The notes: generated by a model from the letters alone, not told the origin. A stretch of 17,205 nt of DNA from JAFLCA01 sp041907145 (GCA_041907145.1 JAYRHW010000217.1:1-17205), one strand, 5' to 3'. Positions 1 through 7,185 are shown, counted from the first letter of the stretch. A program made the numbers and translations.

Positions 1-1641
1 GACGGCAGCTTTCGTCGCAGAATAGAGGATATACAAGAGGAAGGTAGAAACACCGAGCCCGTGCATGCGCGGCGCTGGACGGAGACGCGACTAAAGAGCT
101 TTCTTGAAAAGTTAGCCGACAAATACCCGGGACTTGAAAAGCATCTCCTCGACGTATCCCCAGAGCTGCAGGCGACCGCCATTCCTCCCAACGTTACCCG
201 CTCGCAGACTCTGTACGTCAAGGACATCGTCATTCCAACCGCAAATCGGGCCGAGGATCTTAAGCAGCTACTCAATTCCTTAGCCGGTAATTTTGCTTTT
301 TACGACTATCATCCCTCAACCATTCACATTCGCGTAATCGACACATCAACGAGCGACGAGCAGCGAGCAGCAACCCAGTCCGTAGCACGCGCTGCAAGGC
401 GGGCTGGACTAGAAGTTGATTACGTCGGTCCACAAGAGATGCGCGAGCACCTCGAGCGTGTCGAGAATGTACTGGAAGGCCACGCAAAACGCAGCTTTCG
501 TGCGCTCTTTATGCGTGGTCTCTATGCTGAATCCGAGGAAAACTCGGTGCCACTTACCATCGGAACAATTCGCAACGCAATTTCGCTGATTATGGGAGGA
601 GAGCCCTACATTTCACTTGATGATGACATGGTGCTCGAAGCCCCGATTGCGCGATACTCCGAGCATCGAAAAATTGAACAAGCTGCAAATCAGGCTACTC
701 CTGGCATCGACTTGCATGTCGGAGCCGCCGTCGATTTCATGCGCTCAGTTCCACAAAGCCGGGCAAATTTTCAGGACATTGTTCAGGGATTGCCCACCGA
801 CATAATCGGCATCGCAAATCGCGTCCTCGATACCCCTCAGTACGTCGTCGAAAGCAGAATTGTCGGATCACCCACCATGTCCCCCTTCAAGACGGGAGAT
901 GGCCGAGTCTCCACGGTGCGGCCCTATATCGCTAACGCCTCTCCCGATGTGACGATCTATCTGCGCAAGTTCATGCAATCTAAGAATCAGGCGGAGTTAA
1001 GCGGCGAAGCAGCACCCGCACATTTGCCCGTGCATCTTCCAGCTGCCTGTCTGTACTGCGGATACTCCTCCGGAACCATGTACGCAACTTCCAATGGACT
1101 AGAAGCTCCATTTCTCGATGCAAGGGCCTATGAAGACGTTGCTCAAACTCATCTGATGGAATTTCTCTACGGCAACGACTTGCAATTCCAAGGTGGAGCC
1201 ATTGAGCATCGCCGTGCTGTTGGGAGCCGGGTAATGAACGGCGTCCAGTACATCGATGTCTTGCTCGGGTTCCATGTCATGACACGGTATCTATCGCCAT
1301 CCTTCCCGGATTCGTATCTTTCTCACGATCTTGGACGTGAGCGAGATCGCACTGCCGCCTTCCGTCGGCTTGGCCGGGCCATGTTCCAACACGGCGAGCA
1401 TGAGTTCTTGTCGCCCTCCGACCTCAAAGAGTTCACGAATGCATACCTGCGGATGCGTGAGGCCCTTCGTGCAGCTAAAGTGTCCGGGGCCGAGACTTTT
1501 AGCAGCGAGCCCGAGCAAATCAGGAAGGAAATTGAGTCACGCTACCGACTCTTGTTGCGAACAAACGGGCTCCTCATGCACTATTGGCCGGATTTTGCTC
1601 GTGCCTCGGACACTGCAGGCGTCAGAGCCCTTCGGGGCTAA
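1..1641 (+). CDS. Glycosyltransferase-like protein (GT-A / family 2 type), 5' end outside window
   Basis: A long reading frame that probably encodes a nucleotide-sugar-dependent glycosyltransferase. A GTG at 61 could be a start, but the same frame has no stop back to base 1. The nearest purine-rich stretch (GAGGAAGG, 38-45) lies about 15 bases before the GTG, too far for a good ribosome binding site, so the true start is probably upstream of the window. Near codon 50 (counted from the GTG) a hydrophobic strand is followed by PTANRAEDLKQLLNSL, the usual opening of a GT-A fold. Around bases 601-630 the strand ISLDDDM resembles the metal-binding DXD motif, with an invariant-looking LDDD. A later segment (about 1090-1220) has ARAYEDV and GNDLQFQGG, plausibly acceptor-site residues. 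No signal peptide or membrane segment is visible, so it is probably cytoplasmic. The sugar and acceptor cannot be told. The fold assignment is moderate; the specific family is not recognised. Confidence 0.6.
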   Translation, partial: DGSFRRRIEDIQEEGRNTEPVHARRWTETRLKSFLEKLADKYPGLEKHLLDVSPELQATAIPPNVTRSQTLYVKDIVIPTANRAEDLKQLLNSLAGNFAFYDYHPSTIHIRVIDTSTSDEQRAATQSVARAARRAGLEVDYVGPQEMREHLERVENVLEGHAKRSFRALFMRGLYAESEENSVPLTIGTIRNAISLIMGGEPYISLDDDMVLEAPIARYSEHRKIEQAANQATPGIDLHVGAAVDFMRSVPQSRANFQDIVQGLPTDIIGIANRVLDTPQYVVESRIVGSPTMSPFKTGDGRVSTVRPYIANASPDVTIYLRKFMQSKNQAELSGEAAPAHLPVHLPAACLYCGYSSGTMYATSNGLEAPFLDARAYEDVAQTHLMEFLYGNDLQFQGGAIEHRRAVGSRVMNGVQYIDVLLGFHVMTRYLSPSFPDSYLSHDLGRERDRTAAFRRLGRAMFQHGEHEFLSPSDLKEFTNAYLRMREALRAAKVSGAETFSSEPEQIRKEIESRYRLLLRTNGLLMHYWPDFARASDTAGVRALRG

Positions 1642-1703
1642 TCCTCCCCTAATCGCCTATAACTACTAGCTTTTCTCGCGCACACAATCTCATCCGGCAA
1701 AAG

Positions 1704-1731
1704 TTCAATAGTTTTAGCGCTGTGCTATACT
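1704..1731 (+). promoter_or_regulatory. Extended -10 promoter for the 1738-2110 RNA
   Basis: TATACT at 1726-1731 is preceded by TGC at 1723-1725, an extended -10 element. A weak -35-like TTCAAT lies at 1704-1709 with a 16-base spacer. The predicted transcription start is near 1738, exactly where the 5' arm of a long-range helix begins. No coding frame follows within 300 bases. Confidence 0.5.
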
Positions 1732-1955
1732 GCTGCTCTCGTTGATCATTGCAGATTTTTCCCGGGTATAAGCGTTCTAAGAGGTGGCTCTTGTGACCTG
1801 CCAGGGTTGGCGTGCCGCAAGAGCTACAATTAGAGGAACAGGATTTACACAGGAGGTTCGAAGTCAGCGCGGCGAAAGTCGCGAGGACGATGCGGCGTAG
1901 CGGGATACCAAATCCTCGCGTAGAGCCGAAGTAAGGTCTTTATTGGAATGTTTTA

Positions 1956-1999
1956 CGGACCTCGTTGATTTCTCAGACCTGAGAAATCAACGAGGTCTG
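1956..1999. repeat. Near-perfect 21-bp inverted repeat
   Basis: Bases 1958-1976 and 1979-1997 are perfect reverse complements (19 bp) with only two bases between them. One GU and one further CG pair extend the stem to 1956-1999. No T-run follows, so it is not a classical terminator in either direction. It may be the 3' hairpin of the RNA in this region. Its left arm shares CTCGTTGAT with the predicted 5' end of that RNA (1738-1746), so the two compete for the same right arm. Confidence 0.8.
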
Positions 2000-2063
2000 T
2001 AGAGCAAACTAAACTGGCTTTTGCCTCCACCACATCCACGCGGCAATTGACAGTGACCCCTTC

Positions 2064-2109
2064 CGGCCCTTACTCGAGGTTTGCTCGAACGAGTGGGGCC
2101 GCTTTTTTT
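2064..2109 (+). terminator. Rho-independent terminator
   Basis: The stem CGGCCC(T)TACTCG pairs with CGAGTGGGGCCG (2064-2076 with 2090-2101, one bulged T and one GU). Seven T residues follow at 2103-2109. The orientation fits the end of the upstream RNA transcript. Confidence 0.85.
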
Positions 2110-2110
2110 A

Positions 2111-2429
2111 ATGAATTTGCAGCGCCAGGATTGCGTTGCACATCGACTCGGATCGCCTTGCTTACCGACGTACCGCGCGTACATCGCTGGCAACCGTCGA
2201 TCTCGAGTGACTCCATGAGGCGCTCGCTCGTCTTGTGGAGTGTGCCGTTCCGGTGGGTTGAGGGGGTAGTCGTGCGCAAGTTCACCTTGGTGGTCGCGTG
2301 CTAGACAGCCCCCTCCCCCCGGACGGCCTCATCTGAAGCGAACTGTCGCTAAGATTGATGGATAATAGACTAGTAGTAGTCTTCAGGTTCGTTCCTCTAA
2401 TTGAGCTTCTCTTCTCGAGAAGTTTTTCC
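2111..2429. other. Intergenic stretch, no gene seen
   Basis: No reading frame here has a ribosome binding site or recognisable protein. The longest frame on the + strand begins upstream of, and reads through, the strong terminator. The stretch contains a run of C residues near 2310-2320 and a small hairpin with T-run at its right end. Confidence 0.5.
2406..2427 (+). terminator. Weak hairpin with T-run
   Basis: CTTCTC (2406-2411) pairs with GAGAAG (2417-2422), and five T residues follow on the + strand. It lies just past the stop codon of the receiver-domain gene on the opposite strand, so it could block + strand readthrough into that gene. The stem is short. Confidence 0.35.
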
Positions 2430-2852
2430 CTACCTACCCTTGGCGAGAATTTCCGAAATCTTTTGTGACAAGGCCCCAGCCGTAAAAGGCTTGGCTACAT
2501 AGTCAGTCACTCCTGCTTTTACTGCGGCCACGATATTCTCGCGGTACGCTTCGGCAGTCAGCATTAGGAAGGGCAAGTCTTGAAAGCGCGGGTTCGCGCG
2601 GATTGCGCGCAGCAAATCTATCCCCGAACCATTGGGCATATTCCAGTCGCACAGGACAATGTCGACCTTTTGATTTTCGATTATCTCTTGAGCCTGAACG
2701 CCGCTCTCCGCCTGCAGGATCTTGTTGAACCCTATGCTCCGCAAAATAGAGCGTACCATTTCCCGTGTCAGCGGATGGTCGTCAACAACCAGTGCTACCG
2801 CCTTTGGGTCTATGTTGAGTTCTATGCCCATCAATTCATCATTTTCATCCAC
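2430..2852 (-). CDS. CheY-like single-domain response regulator
   Basis: A stand-alone receiver domain of 140 residues, the usual CheY size plus a short N-terminal tail. The acidic pair is D24-D25 in VVDDHPLTREMVRSIL, the phospho-acceptor is D69 in LCDWNMPNGSG, the switch Thr is T99 in MLTAEA and the conserved Lys is K121 in VAKPF. All phosphorylation residues are present, so it should accept phosphate from a histidine kinase and pass the signal by protein contact, as in chemotaxis or phosphorelay proteins. There is no output domain. The frame begins at a GTG (2850-2852) that lies within a palindrome and has no clear ribosome binding site; the in-frame ATG at codon 8 (2829-2831) is a possible alternative. 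No kinase gene is adjacent, so its partner is unknown. Confidence 0.9.
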   Translation of the reverse strand: MDENDELMGIELNIDPKAVALVVDDHPLTREMVRSILRSIGFNKILQAESGVQAQEIIENQKVDIVLCDWNMPNGSGIDLLRAIRANPRFQDLPFLMLTAEAYRENIVAAVKAGVTDYVAKPFTAGALSQKISEILAKGR

Positions 2853-2861
2853 CCTAGGGTG
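2850..2861. promoter_or_regulatory. 12-bp perfect palindrome at the response-regulator start
   Basis: CACCCTAGGGTG is fully self-complementary. It covers the GTG start codon of the minus-strand receiver gene and lies about 50 bases before the divergent PH-domain gene. It could be an operator for either gene, or chance. No second copy was noticed. Confidence 0.25.
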
Positions 2862-2911
2862 TATGGAAAGAGTGAAGTGGGTACTTTATTTAGTGCCGAT
2901 GAAGGATTAAA

Positions 2912-3484
2912 GTGTTCCTAGCATATACGATGGATCACGTCGCTCAGGGCAACAATATCGTTATCTTCCGCTCGGCTCGTAGTCAGCTTATCAGCATCCT
3001 GTGCCTCATCGCTCTTATTGCTTACGCCGTCTATGCTACGCATCGTTATGATTGGGCGGTGCAGGACATTACGTTTGGGTCACCGGACGGAAGGCAAATT
3101 CACTTTCCGCTGCCCCTCTTCGGCCTTCTGCCGTTGGCTCTAGCGGCCAAAATACTTCATTCGCTTCTTAATTTTCGCTACATTCTGTGCGACACCTACG
3201 TACTTGAAGTGCAGGGACTCTGGGCGCTCAGGCGCAAGTCGATCAGGCTTAACTATGTGCATATCCGCGGCGTCGAGATTAGCGAATCAATTGTTCAGCA
3301 GCTCCTGGGCATAGGCGATATAGAGATTCTCTCCGATATTTCAATCGTAGGAGCTTCGGGGATCGCTGCCGAACATACTATTTTGATGCGGGGAGTTGCC
3401 CGCCCCCGCGAAATCAAGGACACCATTCAATCGCATATCCAGTCGCAATCACATCTGGCGAAGGCCGGACTCGGCGATGCTTAG
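2912..3484 (+). CDS. Membrane protein with bacterial PH domain (bPH2 / YdbS-like)
   Basis: A 190-residue inner-membrane protein of the DUF304/bPH2 type. Two hydrophobic segments are visible, at about residues 27-45 and 66-84, separated by a short polar loop. Next come RYILCDTYVLEVQGLWALRR and a beta-rich part ending in LLGIGDIEILS, which matches the bacterial PH-fold pattern (in that family, VGxGDIxI). Such proteins usually sit in the membrane with the PH fold on the cytoplasmic side; their function is mostly unknown. GTG at 2912 is chosen because AGGA (2903-2906) lies five bases upstream; ATG at 2930 is the alternative. The 3' end overlaps the next gene by eight bases, so the two are probably translated together. 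Confidence 0.75.
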   Translation: MFLAYTMDHVAQGNNIVIFRSARSQLISILCLIALIAYAVYATHRYDWAVQDITFGSPDGRQIHFPLPLFGLLPLALAAKILHSLLNFRYILCDTYVLEVQGLWALRRKSIRLNYVHIRGVEISESIVQQLLGIGDIEILSDISIVGASGIAAEHTILMRGVARPREIKDTIQSHIQSQSHLAKAGLGDA

Positions 3485-3770
3485 CTCGCTCCTTACGTAT
3501 TGGCTTTGTCTGATTTCGGGAGTCGCCGCCACTGTAACGGGCACGGACAAGCGGGCAGCACAGCTTGGGAACCGTCGAGTTCCCGAAATTGTTTTGCTCT
3601 TAATCGCACTGTTAGGCGGTTCGTTCGCTATGCTCATCGCCATGCGTATTTTCCATCATAAGACGAGAAAATCGAGCTTTCAGCTCGTGCTGGTTCTTAT
3701 AATTTTGCTGCAGGTCGGTATCTTTAGACTGCTGGCATCCGAATTTATTTACTATCACGCCGCTCGATAG
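3477..3770 (+). CDS. DUF1294 family small membrane protein
   Basis: A 97-residue protein with the DUF1294 pattern: an N-terminal membrane segment, then TDKRAAQLGNRRVPEIVLLL, ALLGGSFAMLIAMRIFHHKTRKSSF and a last hydrophobic helix. The DK..A..G..R(I/V)PE and LLGG..H(K/R)T(R/K)K motifs are the family signature. Function is unknown; in other proteins the domain is fused to cold-shock domains. ATG at 3477 overlaps the stop of the PH-domain gene, and the family homology begins right after it, so the longer frame upstream (from 3396) is not used. The last 26 bases overlap the end of the convergent zinc-ribbon gene. No terminator separates the two. Confidence 0.85.
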   Translation: MLSSLLTYWLCLISGVAATVTGTDKRAAQLGNRRVPEIVLLLIALLGGSFAMLIAMRIFHHKTRKSSFQLVLVLIILLQVGIFRLLASEFIYYHAAR

Positions 3771-4164
3771 AGACGTGTCGATGACAGGCCGTGCAAATGT
3801 CCCGCAGCGGCCAGCGATCAGGATGTGCCACGATCACGAAGGGCTCGGCACAAAAGGGACATCGCCCCTTACCACCAAGAACCATGGATTTTCTCTGCAT
3901 CGCAACCGGAGCAGCAACAAGACCTATAAGAAGAAACAGCGGCACCAGGATAAAGTGCAGAATTGGGACTGCAATCGAAACGAGGGCTAGTCCCCACCAA
4001 ATGCCGAGTGTGCGCAGACACCGAAGCCGGCGTTGTGGGAGGCCCCACATCTGCACTTCGACGGTAGCGGGCTCCCGATGGTTGACGCCAACGAGCTCCA
4101 CTTCGACATTCACGATGCCGAATCTCAGCGCTGCTTGGGATTCTTGATACCCCATAAGGAACAC
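3745..4164 (-). CDS. Membrane protein with C-terminal zinc ribbon
   Basis: A 139-residue protein not matched to a named family. A soluble N-terminal part (1-50) is followed by two closely spaced hydrophobic segments (about 53-70 and 72-90) and a C-terminal treble-like ribbon with C102-P-F-C105 and C124-T-A-C127, which probably bind one zinc ion. The N-terminal 35 residues alternate as beta strands. GTG at 4164 lies eight bases after the TauE/SafE stop codon, and an in-frame ATG occurs at 4155; neither has a strong ribosome binding site. The tight spacing suggests co-transcription with the permease. The function cannot be told from the sequence. Confidence 0.6.
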   Translation of the reverse strand: MFLMGYQESQAALRFGIVNVEVELVGVNHREPATVEVQMWGLPQRRLRCLRTLGIWWGLALVSIAVPILHFILVPLFLLIGLVAAPVAMQRKSMVLGGKGRCPFCAEPFVIVAHPDRWPLRDICTACHRHVSIERRDSK

Positions 4165-4171
4165 ACTTCAA

Positions 4172-4915
4172 TTACGAGCGAATCAGAGTTCGCGCACTTA
4201 GAAAGATGACGAGTAACCCGACCGTCACCATACAGGCCCGTTTGGGGAGTCTCGCACACAAGTATGCCGCCACCGGAGCGGCGATAAGACCGCCGAGGCT
4301 CAATGCCAGAATAATTGGCCAGTGAGAAATTCCAATCGTCAGAAGAAAGGTGACTGATGCTGCCGCGGTCACGAAAAACTCCACCGCATTGACACTCCCG
4401 ATGGTCATGCGCGCGCTATTTCCCCGCGCCATGAGAGTACTCGCGACAATGGGCCCCCAGCCTCCGCCGCCCAATGCATCGAGCAAGGCACCAACAAATC
4501 CAAGCGAGCTCAAATGGGTCGTAACCACCTGTGACGGGAAATCGCGAAAGGCCTTGTATATGACTATTCCCCCTATCGCCATGAGGTAGACCGCCACCAG
4601 CGGCTTTAACACTTCTCCTGACAAGGACACCAAAATGTACGCACCGAGAATGGCTCCCAAAATTCCCGGCAGCAGCAAGCGGCCAAAGAGATTGCGGTCA
4701 ACATTTCCGAATGCATGATGAGACAGTCCGGAGGCGCCTGTCGTAAAGACTTCCGCAGCATGCACCGTGGCACTGGTGACAGCCAACGGCATTCCTAGGT
4801 ACAAAAGAAGGGTTGATGCCGTGACACCGAAGGCCATGCCCAGCGCGCCGTCGACGATTTGGGCAAGAAAGCCCACGATGACGTAGGGCCAATATTCAAG
4901 AATGTTGAGATCCAT
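4172..4915 (-). CDS. TauE/SafE (TSUP) family permease
   Basis: A membrane permease of the TauE/SafE family, which exports or imports sulfite, sulfoacetate or other small organosulfur anions. From ATG at 4915 it has 247 residues, typical for the family, with about eight hydrophobic segments. Diagnostic stretches are GFLAQIVDGALGMAFGVTAS near the N terminus, ATVHAAEVFTTGASGLSH, and the second-half repeat GFVGALLDALGGGGWGPIVAS followed by IGSVNAVEFFVT. The frame stays open upstream to 5035, but the extra 40 residues are not membrane-like and would cover the divergent promoter, so the shorter start is preferred. A TAGAAT -10 box (4924-4929 on the opposite strand) lies eight bases before this ATG, implying a very short leader. 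Substrate unknown; no sulfur genes are adjacent. Confidence 0.88.
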   Translation of the reverse strand: MDLNILEYWPYVIVGFLAQIVDGALGMAFGVTASTLLLYLGMPLAVTSATVHAAEVFTTGASGLSHHAFGNVDRNLFGRLLLPGILGAILGAYILVSLSGEVLKPLVAVYLMAIGGIVIYKAFRDFPSQVVTTHLSSLGFVGALLDALGGGGWGPIVASTLMARGNSARMTIGSVNAVEFFVTAAASVTFLLTIGISHWPIILALSLGGLIAAPVAAYLCARLPKRACMVTVGLLVIFLSARTLIRS

Positions 4916-4923
4916 CCCGCAAT

Positions 4924-5029
4924 ATTCTAAACAGCTCACACTGGTATAACCATAATTTATCGGTAGACGGCGCGCCACAGAGAGGGCTACTCTGCTACCA
5001 ATACCGACCTGGTGGCGGTTATACACCAG
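4924..5029. promoter_or_regulatory. Divergent promoter region with two oppositely facing GGTTATAC boxes
   Basis: On the minus strand TAGAAT (4924-4929) is a good -10 box for the permease gene. CTGGTATAACC at 4941-4951 and GGTTATACACCAG at 5017-5029 are inverted copies of one motif, differing by one inserted base, each pointing toward its own gene. They may be alternative -10 boxes or binding sites for a shared regulator. The + strand copy ends about ten bases before the DUF2157 start, so that transcript would also have a very short leader. No strong -35 elements are visible. Confidence 0.4.
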
Positions 5030-5038
5030 ACACAATGT

Positions 5039-6187
5039 ATGCGCGGATTAGAAGCAAAACTCAAATTGTGGCAGGGCCAATCCCTGCTGACTCAGGAGCA
5101 GGCCGATAAAATTCTATCCTTCGAGCGCTCTGCTCCACAACGTAGCTGGGTTTCGTACGGTATAGCCTCAGTTGGAATCATCGCCCTTATCACTGGTGTC
5201 ATCAGCATCGTTGCCTCAAATTGGGATGGTATTTCGGACTCCACTAAAATTGCCGGTTACTTTTTAGCGCAGGCTTTGCTTGGCCTAGGAATTTGGAGGA
5301 ATCGCGCTAGTACTGGTTTGGTGCGCGAGGTCTTTATCACTCTCTTTGCCCTGCTTATTTTGGCTGGAATCGGACTCATCGGCCAAATTTTTCACTTGGA
5401 GTCCGACGGCTGGCAGGGTTTACGGGGATGGCTCGTCCTTTCACTTCCTATCGTGCTCTTCGCTCGAAGCCGACTCATCAACCATCTTTGGGTGGTCGGA
5501 CTTGGAACTACGGTGGCAATCTGGCTTACGCAATCTCCGCAATACGGATTGGATGGGCGTTCTCTTCACGACGAAATGACCCAGCGTGTTTCCATAGCCG
5601 CCTTTTGCCTCTATGTGACACTTGCGCTAGGAGTAATGCGCACGGAGCGTATCTCGGCCTGGCTTCTCGATGCCGCCCGTATGTGGTCCTTGCTCGTGCT
5701 TTTGTTTCCCGTCGGCATAGCGATCAATATCGCTTGGGCTGAGGGCGCCCCGTTCGAGTACCGATTCCCACTGTCTAGTCTGGCGATCGCCGTGGCTGGA
5801 GTAGCACTCTGCGTGCTCTCCTTACTCCAGTCGCGACAACCTCGGCCTCGCTGGACCTCCTGGATGCTCGGTCTTGTAACGCTGTCCTTCGTCGGGATTT
5901 TGCTGCCTATCACGACTGATATTCCAAAAATGCAGCTCCTAGGGCTGGCGTTCTTTCTAGCGCTGTGGTGCTGCGCCGCCGGAGCCGCTGCCGAAGCCGA
6001 TCGTAAGCGGCTCTTTGATCTTGCGACACTGGTGATATCAGTTCGATTGATCGTGGCCTACTTCGAACTGTTCGGCTCTTTGGCCTCCACGGGCATAGGG
6101 CTGATTATTACTGGTTTGGTGATTATTGGCATCGGTACCGGCTGGAATCGACTCCGGAAGATTTTCTTACCACGTGAGGCTGCGTAG
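5039..6187 (+). CDS. DUF2157 membrane protein
   Basis: From ATG at 5039 this is a 382-residue polytopic membrane protein. The first about 45 residues are soluble and show the DUF2157 pattern (LKLWQGQSLLTQEQADKILSFE), a short helical segment that precedes the membrane part in this family. About ten hydrophobic segments follow, beginning with WVSYGIASVGIIALITGVISIVAS and a conserved NWD. The biochemical role of the family is unknown. An in-frame GTG at 5012 is possible but has no ribosome binding site and lies inside the promoter. The stop is three bases before the GDYXXLXY gene; the two families are regularly paired, and together they probably form a membrane complex. Confidence 0.85.
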   Translation: MRGLEAKLKLWQGQSLLTQEQADKILSFERSAPQRSWVSYGIASVGIIALITGVISIVASNWDGISDSTKIAGYFLAQALLGLGIWRNRASTGLVREVFITLFALLILAGIGLIGQIFHLESDGWQGLRGWLVLSLPIVLFARSRLINHLWVVGLGTTVAIWLTQSPQYGLDGRSLHDEMTQRVSIAAFCLYVTLALGVMRTERISAWLLDAARMWSLLVLLFPVGIAINIAWAEGAPFEYRFPLSSLAIAVAGVALCVLSLLQSRQPRPRWTSWMLGLVTLSFVGILLPITTDIPKMQLLGLAFFLALWCCAAGAAAEADRKRLFDLATLVISVRLIVAYFELFGSLASTGIGLIITGLVIIGIGTGWNRLRKIFLPREAA

Positions 6188-6190
6188 TAT

Positions 6191-6730
6191 ATGAGCGCAA
6201 CCTTGCGATTGGCTCTCGCCATCTTGTTCCCGATACTCGCCATGGGCGTATGGGTCGGTGAAACGATGCAGGGCGTGGCTAGCGGACTCGTCGTGCAGTT
6301 CAAAGTGCGTGGGTATGACCCTCGAGACTTACTGGCCGGACATTACATTCGTTACCAAGTCGACTACGGACTGAGGGACCTTTGCAGCAATTCTGCCGGA
6401 ACCGAGCAATGTCTTTGCCTTTATGAGCCTGGCAGTGATGGAATCGCCCAGGCATTGGAATCCCGACCTTGTCAGACCGCTGGCGGTAACGGCTGTGCCC
6501 TGTTCGTTCGTGGTCACTGCACCGCCTTTGGCCGATTCGAAGCAGGCATCGAGCGCTATTACTTCTCGGAGGAGTATAGCCAGTATCTCATGCGCGCACC
6601 TGAGAACTCCCAGATATCGGTCAGCGTCGACCGAAGCGGCCGTGCGGTGGTTGTCGATTTTCGTCCGGATGGAAAGTCCATTCCGCAGTACGTGGCAGAC
6701 CTGCAACAAACGCCCGAACCAAGTCCATGA
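6191..6730 (+). CDS. GDYXXLXY domain membrane-anchored protein
   Basis: A 179-residue protein with one N-terminal hydrophobic segment (residues 7-27) that anchors it or acts as a signal. It then has FKVRGYDPRDLLAGHYIRYQ at about 38-57, the characteristic segment of GDYXXLXY proteins, here with His in place of the Asp of the name-giving motif. Four Cys follow in the next 50 residues (about 66, 75, 77 and 94) and further ones near 101 and 109, suggesting disulfides in the periplasm. It starts three bases after the DUF2157 stop and is almost certainly co-transcribed. The pair occurs together widely but has no assigned function. Confidence 0.82.
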   Translation: MSATLRLALAILFPILAMGVWVGETMQGVASGLVVQFKVRGYDPRDLLAGHYIRYQVDYGLRDLCSNSAGTEQCLCLYEPGSDGIAQALESRPCQTAGGNGCALFVRGHCTAFGRFEAGIERYYFSEEYSQYLMRAPENSQISVSVDRSGRAVVVDFRPDGKSIPQYVADLQQTPEPSP

Positions 6731-7018
6731 ATTCAGGCGTAATCACCTAAATTTTCACCATATTTTAGGTAGCTAAGATTGATTAGGGCAGCCGAATTGA
6801 GGTATCCTGCCGGTTCCTAACTGGCGTTCTTTCGTTGTAATCCCGTCATTGATTCAGGGTAGAGCAGTAAATTCTGCCTCTCGCACCGAGAGCATGAGTA
6901 GTCATGCCTTCTGCCGAGAGACAGAGTTAGTAGCGAATATATTCGAAGGATTTCTCAATTTATTTTTCACTCGCACCAGAGGTTCAAATCTCGAAGTGCT
7001 TGCACTAATGGCTTTTGG
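6731..7018. other. Intergenic stretch with a small hairpin, no gene
   Basis: No supported reading frame. ACCTAAA (6745-6751) pairs with TTTAGGT (6764-6770), 15 bases after the GDYXXLXY stop; with no T-run it is at best a weak terminator or a processing hairpin. A tRNA T-arm-like string occurs near 6980, but no tRNA surrounds it. Confidence 0.4.
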
Positions 7019-7185
7019 TTCGTGCATCGAAGTGCACGGACGTCACTTTTCTCTTTCGGCGGCTGCCAACCGTCGAATTCCCAAAATGCCTCTGATGCGC
7101 CGCTGCTCACGGCGCATCGGGCGATTCGCGAGAATCGTAAAGGGCCTCCTGTCGGCAACGGGAGAACGAAGAGCAAGGAGGATCT
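7019..7185 (+). promoter_or_regulatory. Structured 5' leader with five stem-loops and anti-SD sequence (candidate riboswitch or RNA switch)
   Basis: Five consecutive hairpins precede the ribosome binding site of the gene at 7186. (1) 7021-7026 with 7033-7038, extendable outward by two pairs. (2) 7055-7062 with 7070-7077, loop CTGCCAA. (3) 7094-7102 with 7110-7118, nine perfect pairs, loop CTGCTCA. (4) 7122-7127 with 7132-7137, a GCGA tetraloop of GNRA type. (5) 7146-7151 with 7159-7164, loop TCGGCAA. The strong site AAGGAGG is at 7175-7181. CCTCCT at 7145-7150, mostly inside hairpin 5, is exactly complementary to AGGAGG at 7176-7181. Formation of hairpin 5 and sequestering of the ribosome binding site therefore exclude each other. 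No known riboswitch class was recognised. Confidence 0.5.

Larger units (their letters stand above)
1738..2110 (+). ncRNA. Candidate free-standing structured RNA, class unknown
   Basis: This gene-free stretch starts at a predicted promoter start point and ends at an intrinsic terminator. Visible helices: 1784-1793 with 1818-1827 (10 pairs, one GU), enclosing a small GCCA/TGGC hairpin (1800-1803 with 1808-1811); 1880-1887 with 1913-1920 (8 perfect pairs); a GAAA-tetraloop hairpin near 1870-1883 that competes with it; and 1958-1976 with 1979-1997 (19 pairs). The 5' end (1738-1746) is also exactly complementary to 1987-1995, so the ends could close the molecule. Neither strand has a convincing gene. 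I looked for the conserved cores of tmRNA, RNase P RNA and SRP RNA and found none. 6S RNA cannot be excluded because it is recognised by shape rather than sequence. The 3' end could be near 2000 or at the terminator at 2110. Confidence 0.45.

Noticed and set aside
2022..2032. TGCCTCCACCA, resembling a tRNA or tmRNA 3' end
   Set aside because: No matching 5' acceptor strand, no TTCGA-type T-arm before it and no tmRNA-like 5' end in the region.
2047..2304. 85-residue + strand frame
   Set aside because: It reads straight through a strong intrinsic terminator, lacks a ribosome binding site and has no recognisable protein.
4916..5035. 40-residue N-terminal extension of the TauE/SafE permease
   Set aside because: The extension is not membrane-like, covers the divergent promoter region and the family homology begins at the inner ATG.
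6975..7000. tRNA T-arm-like string AGAGGTTCAAATCTC
   Set aside because: The 5-bp T-stem does not form properly and no acceptor, D or anticodon arms surround it.
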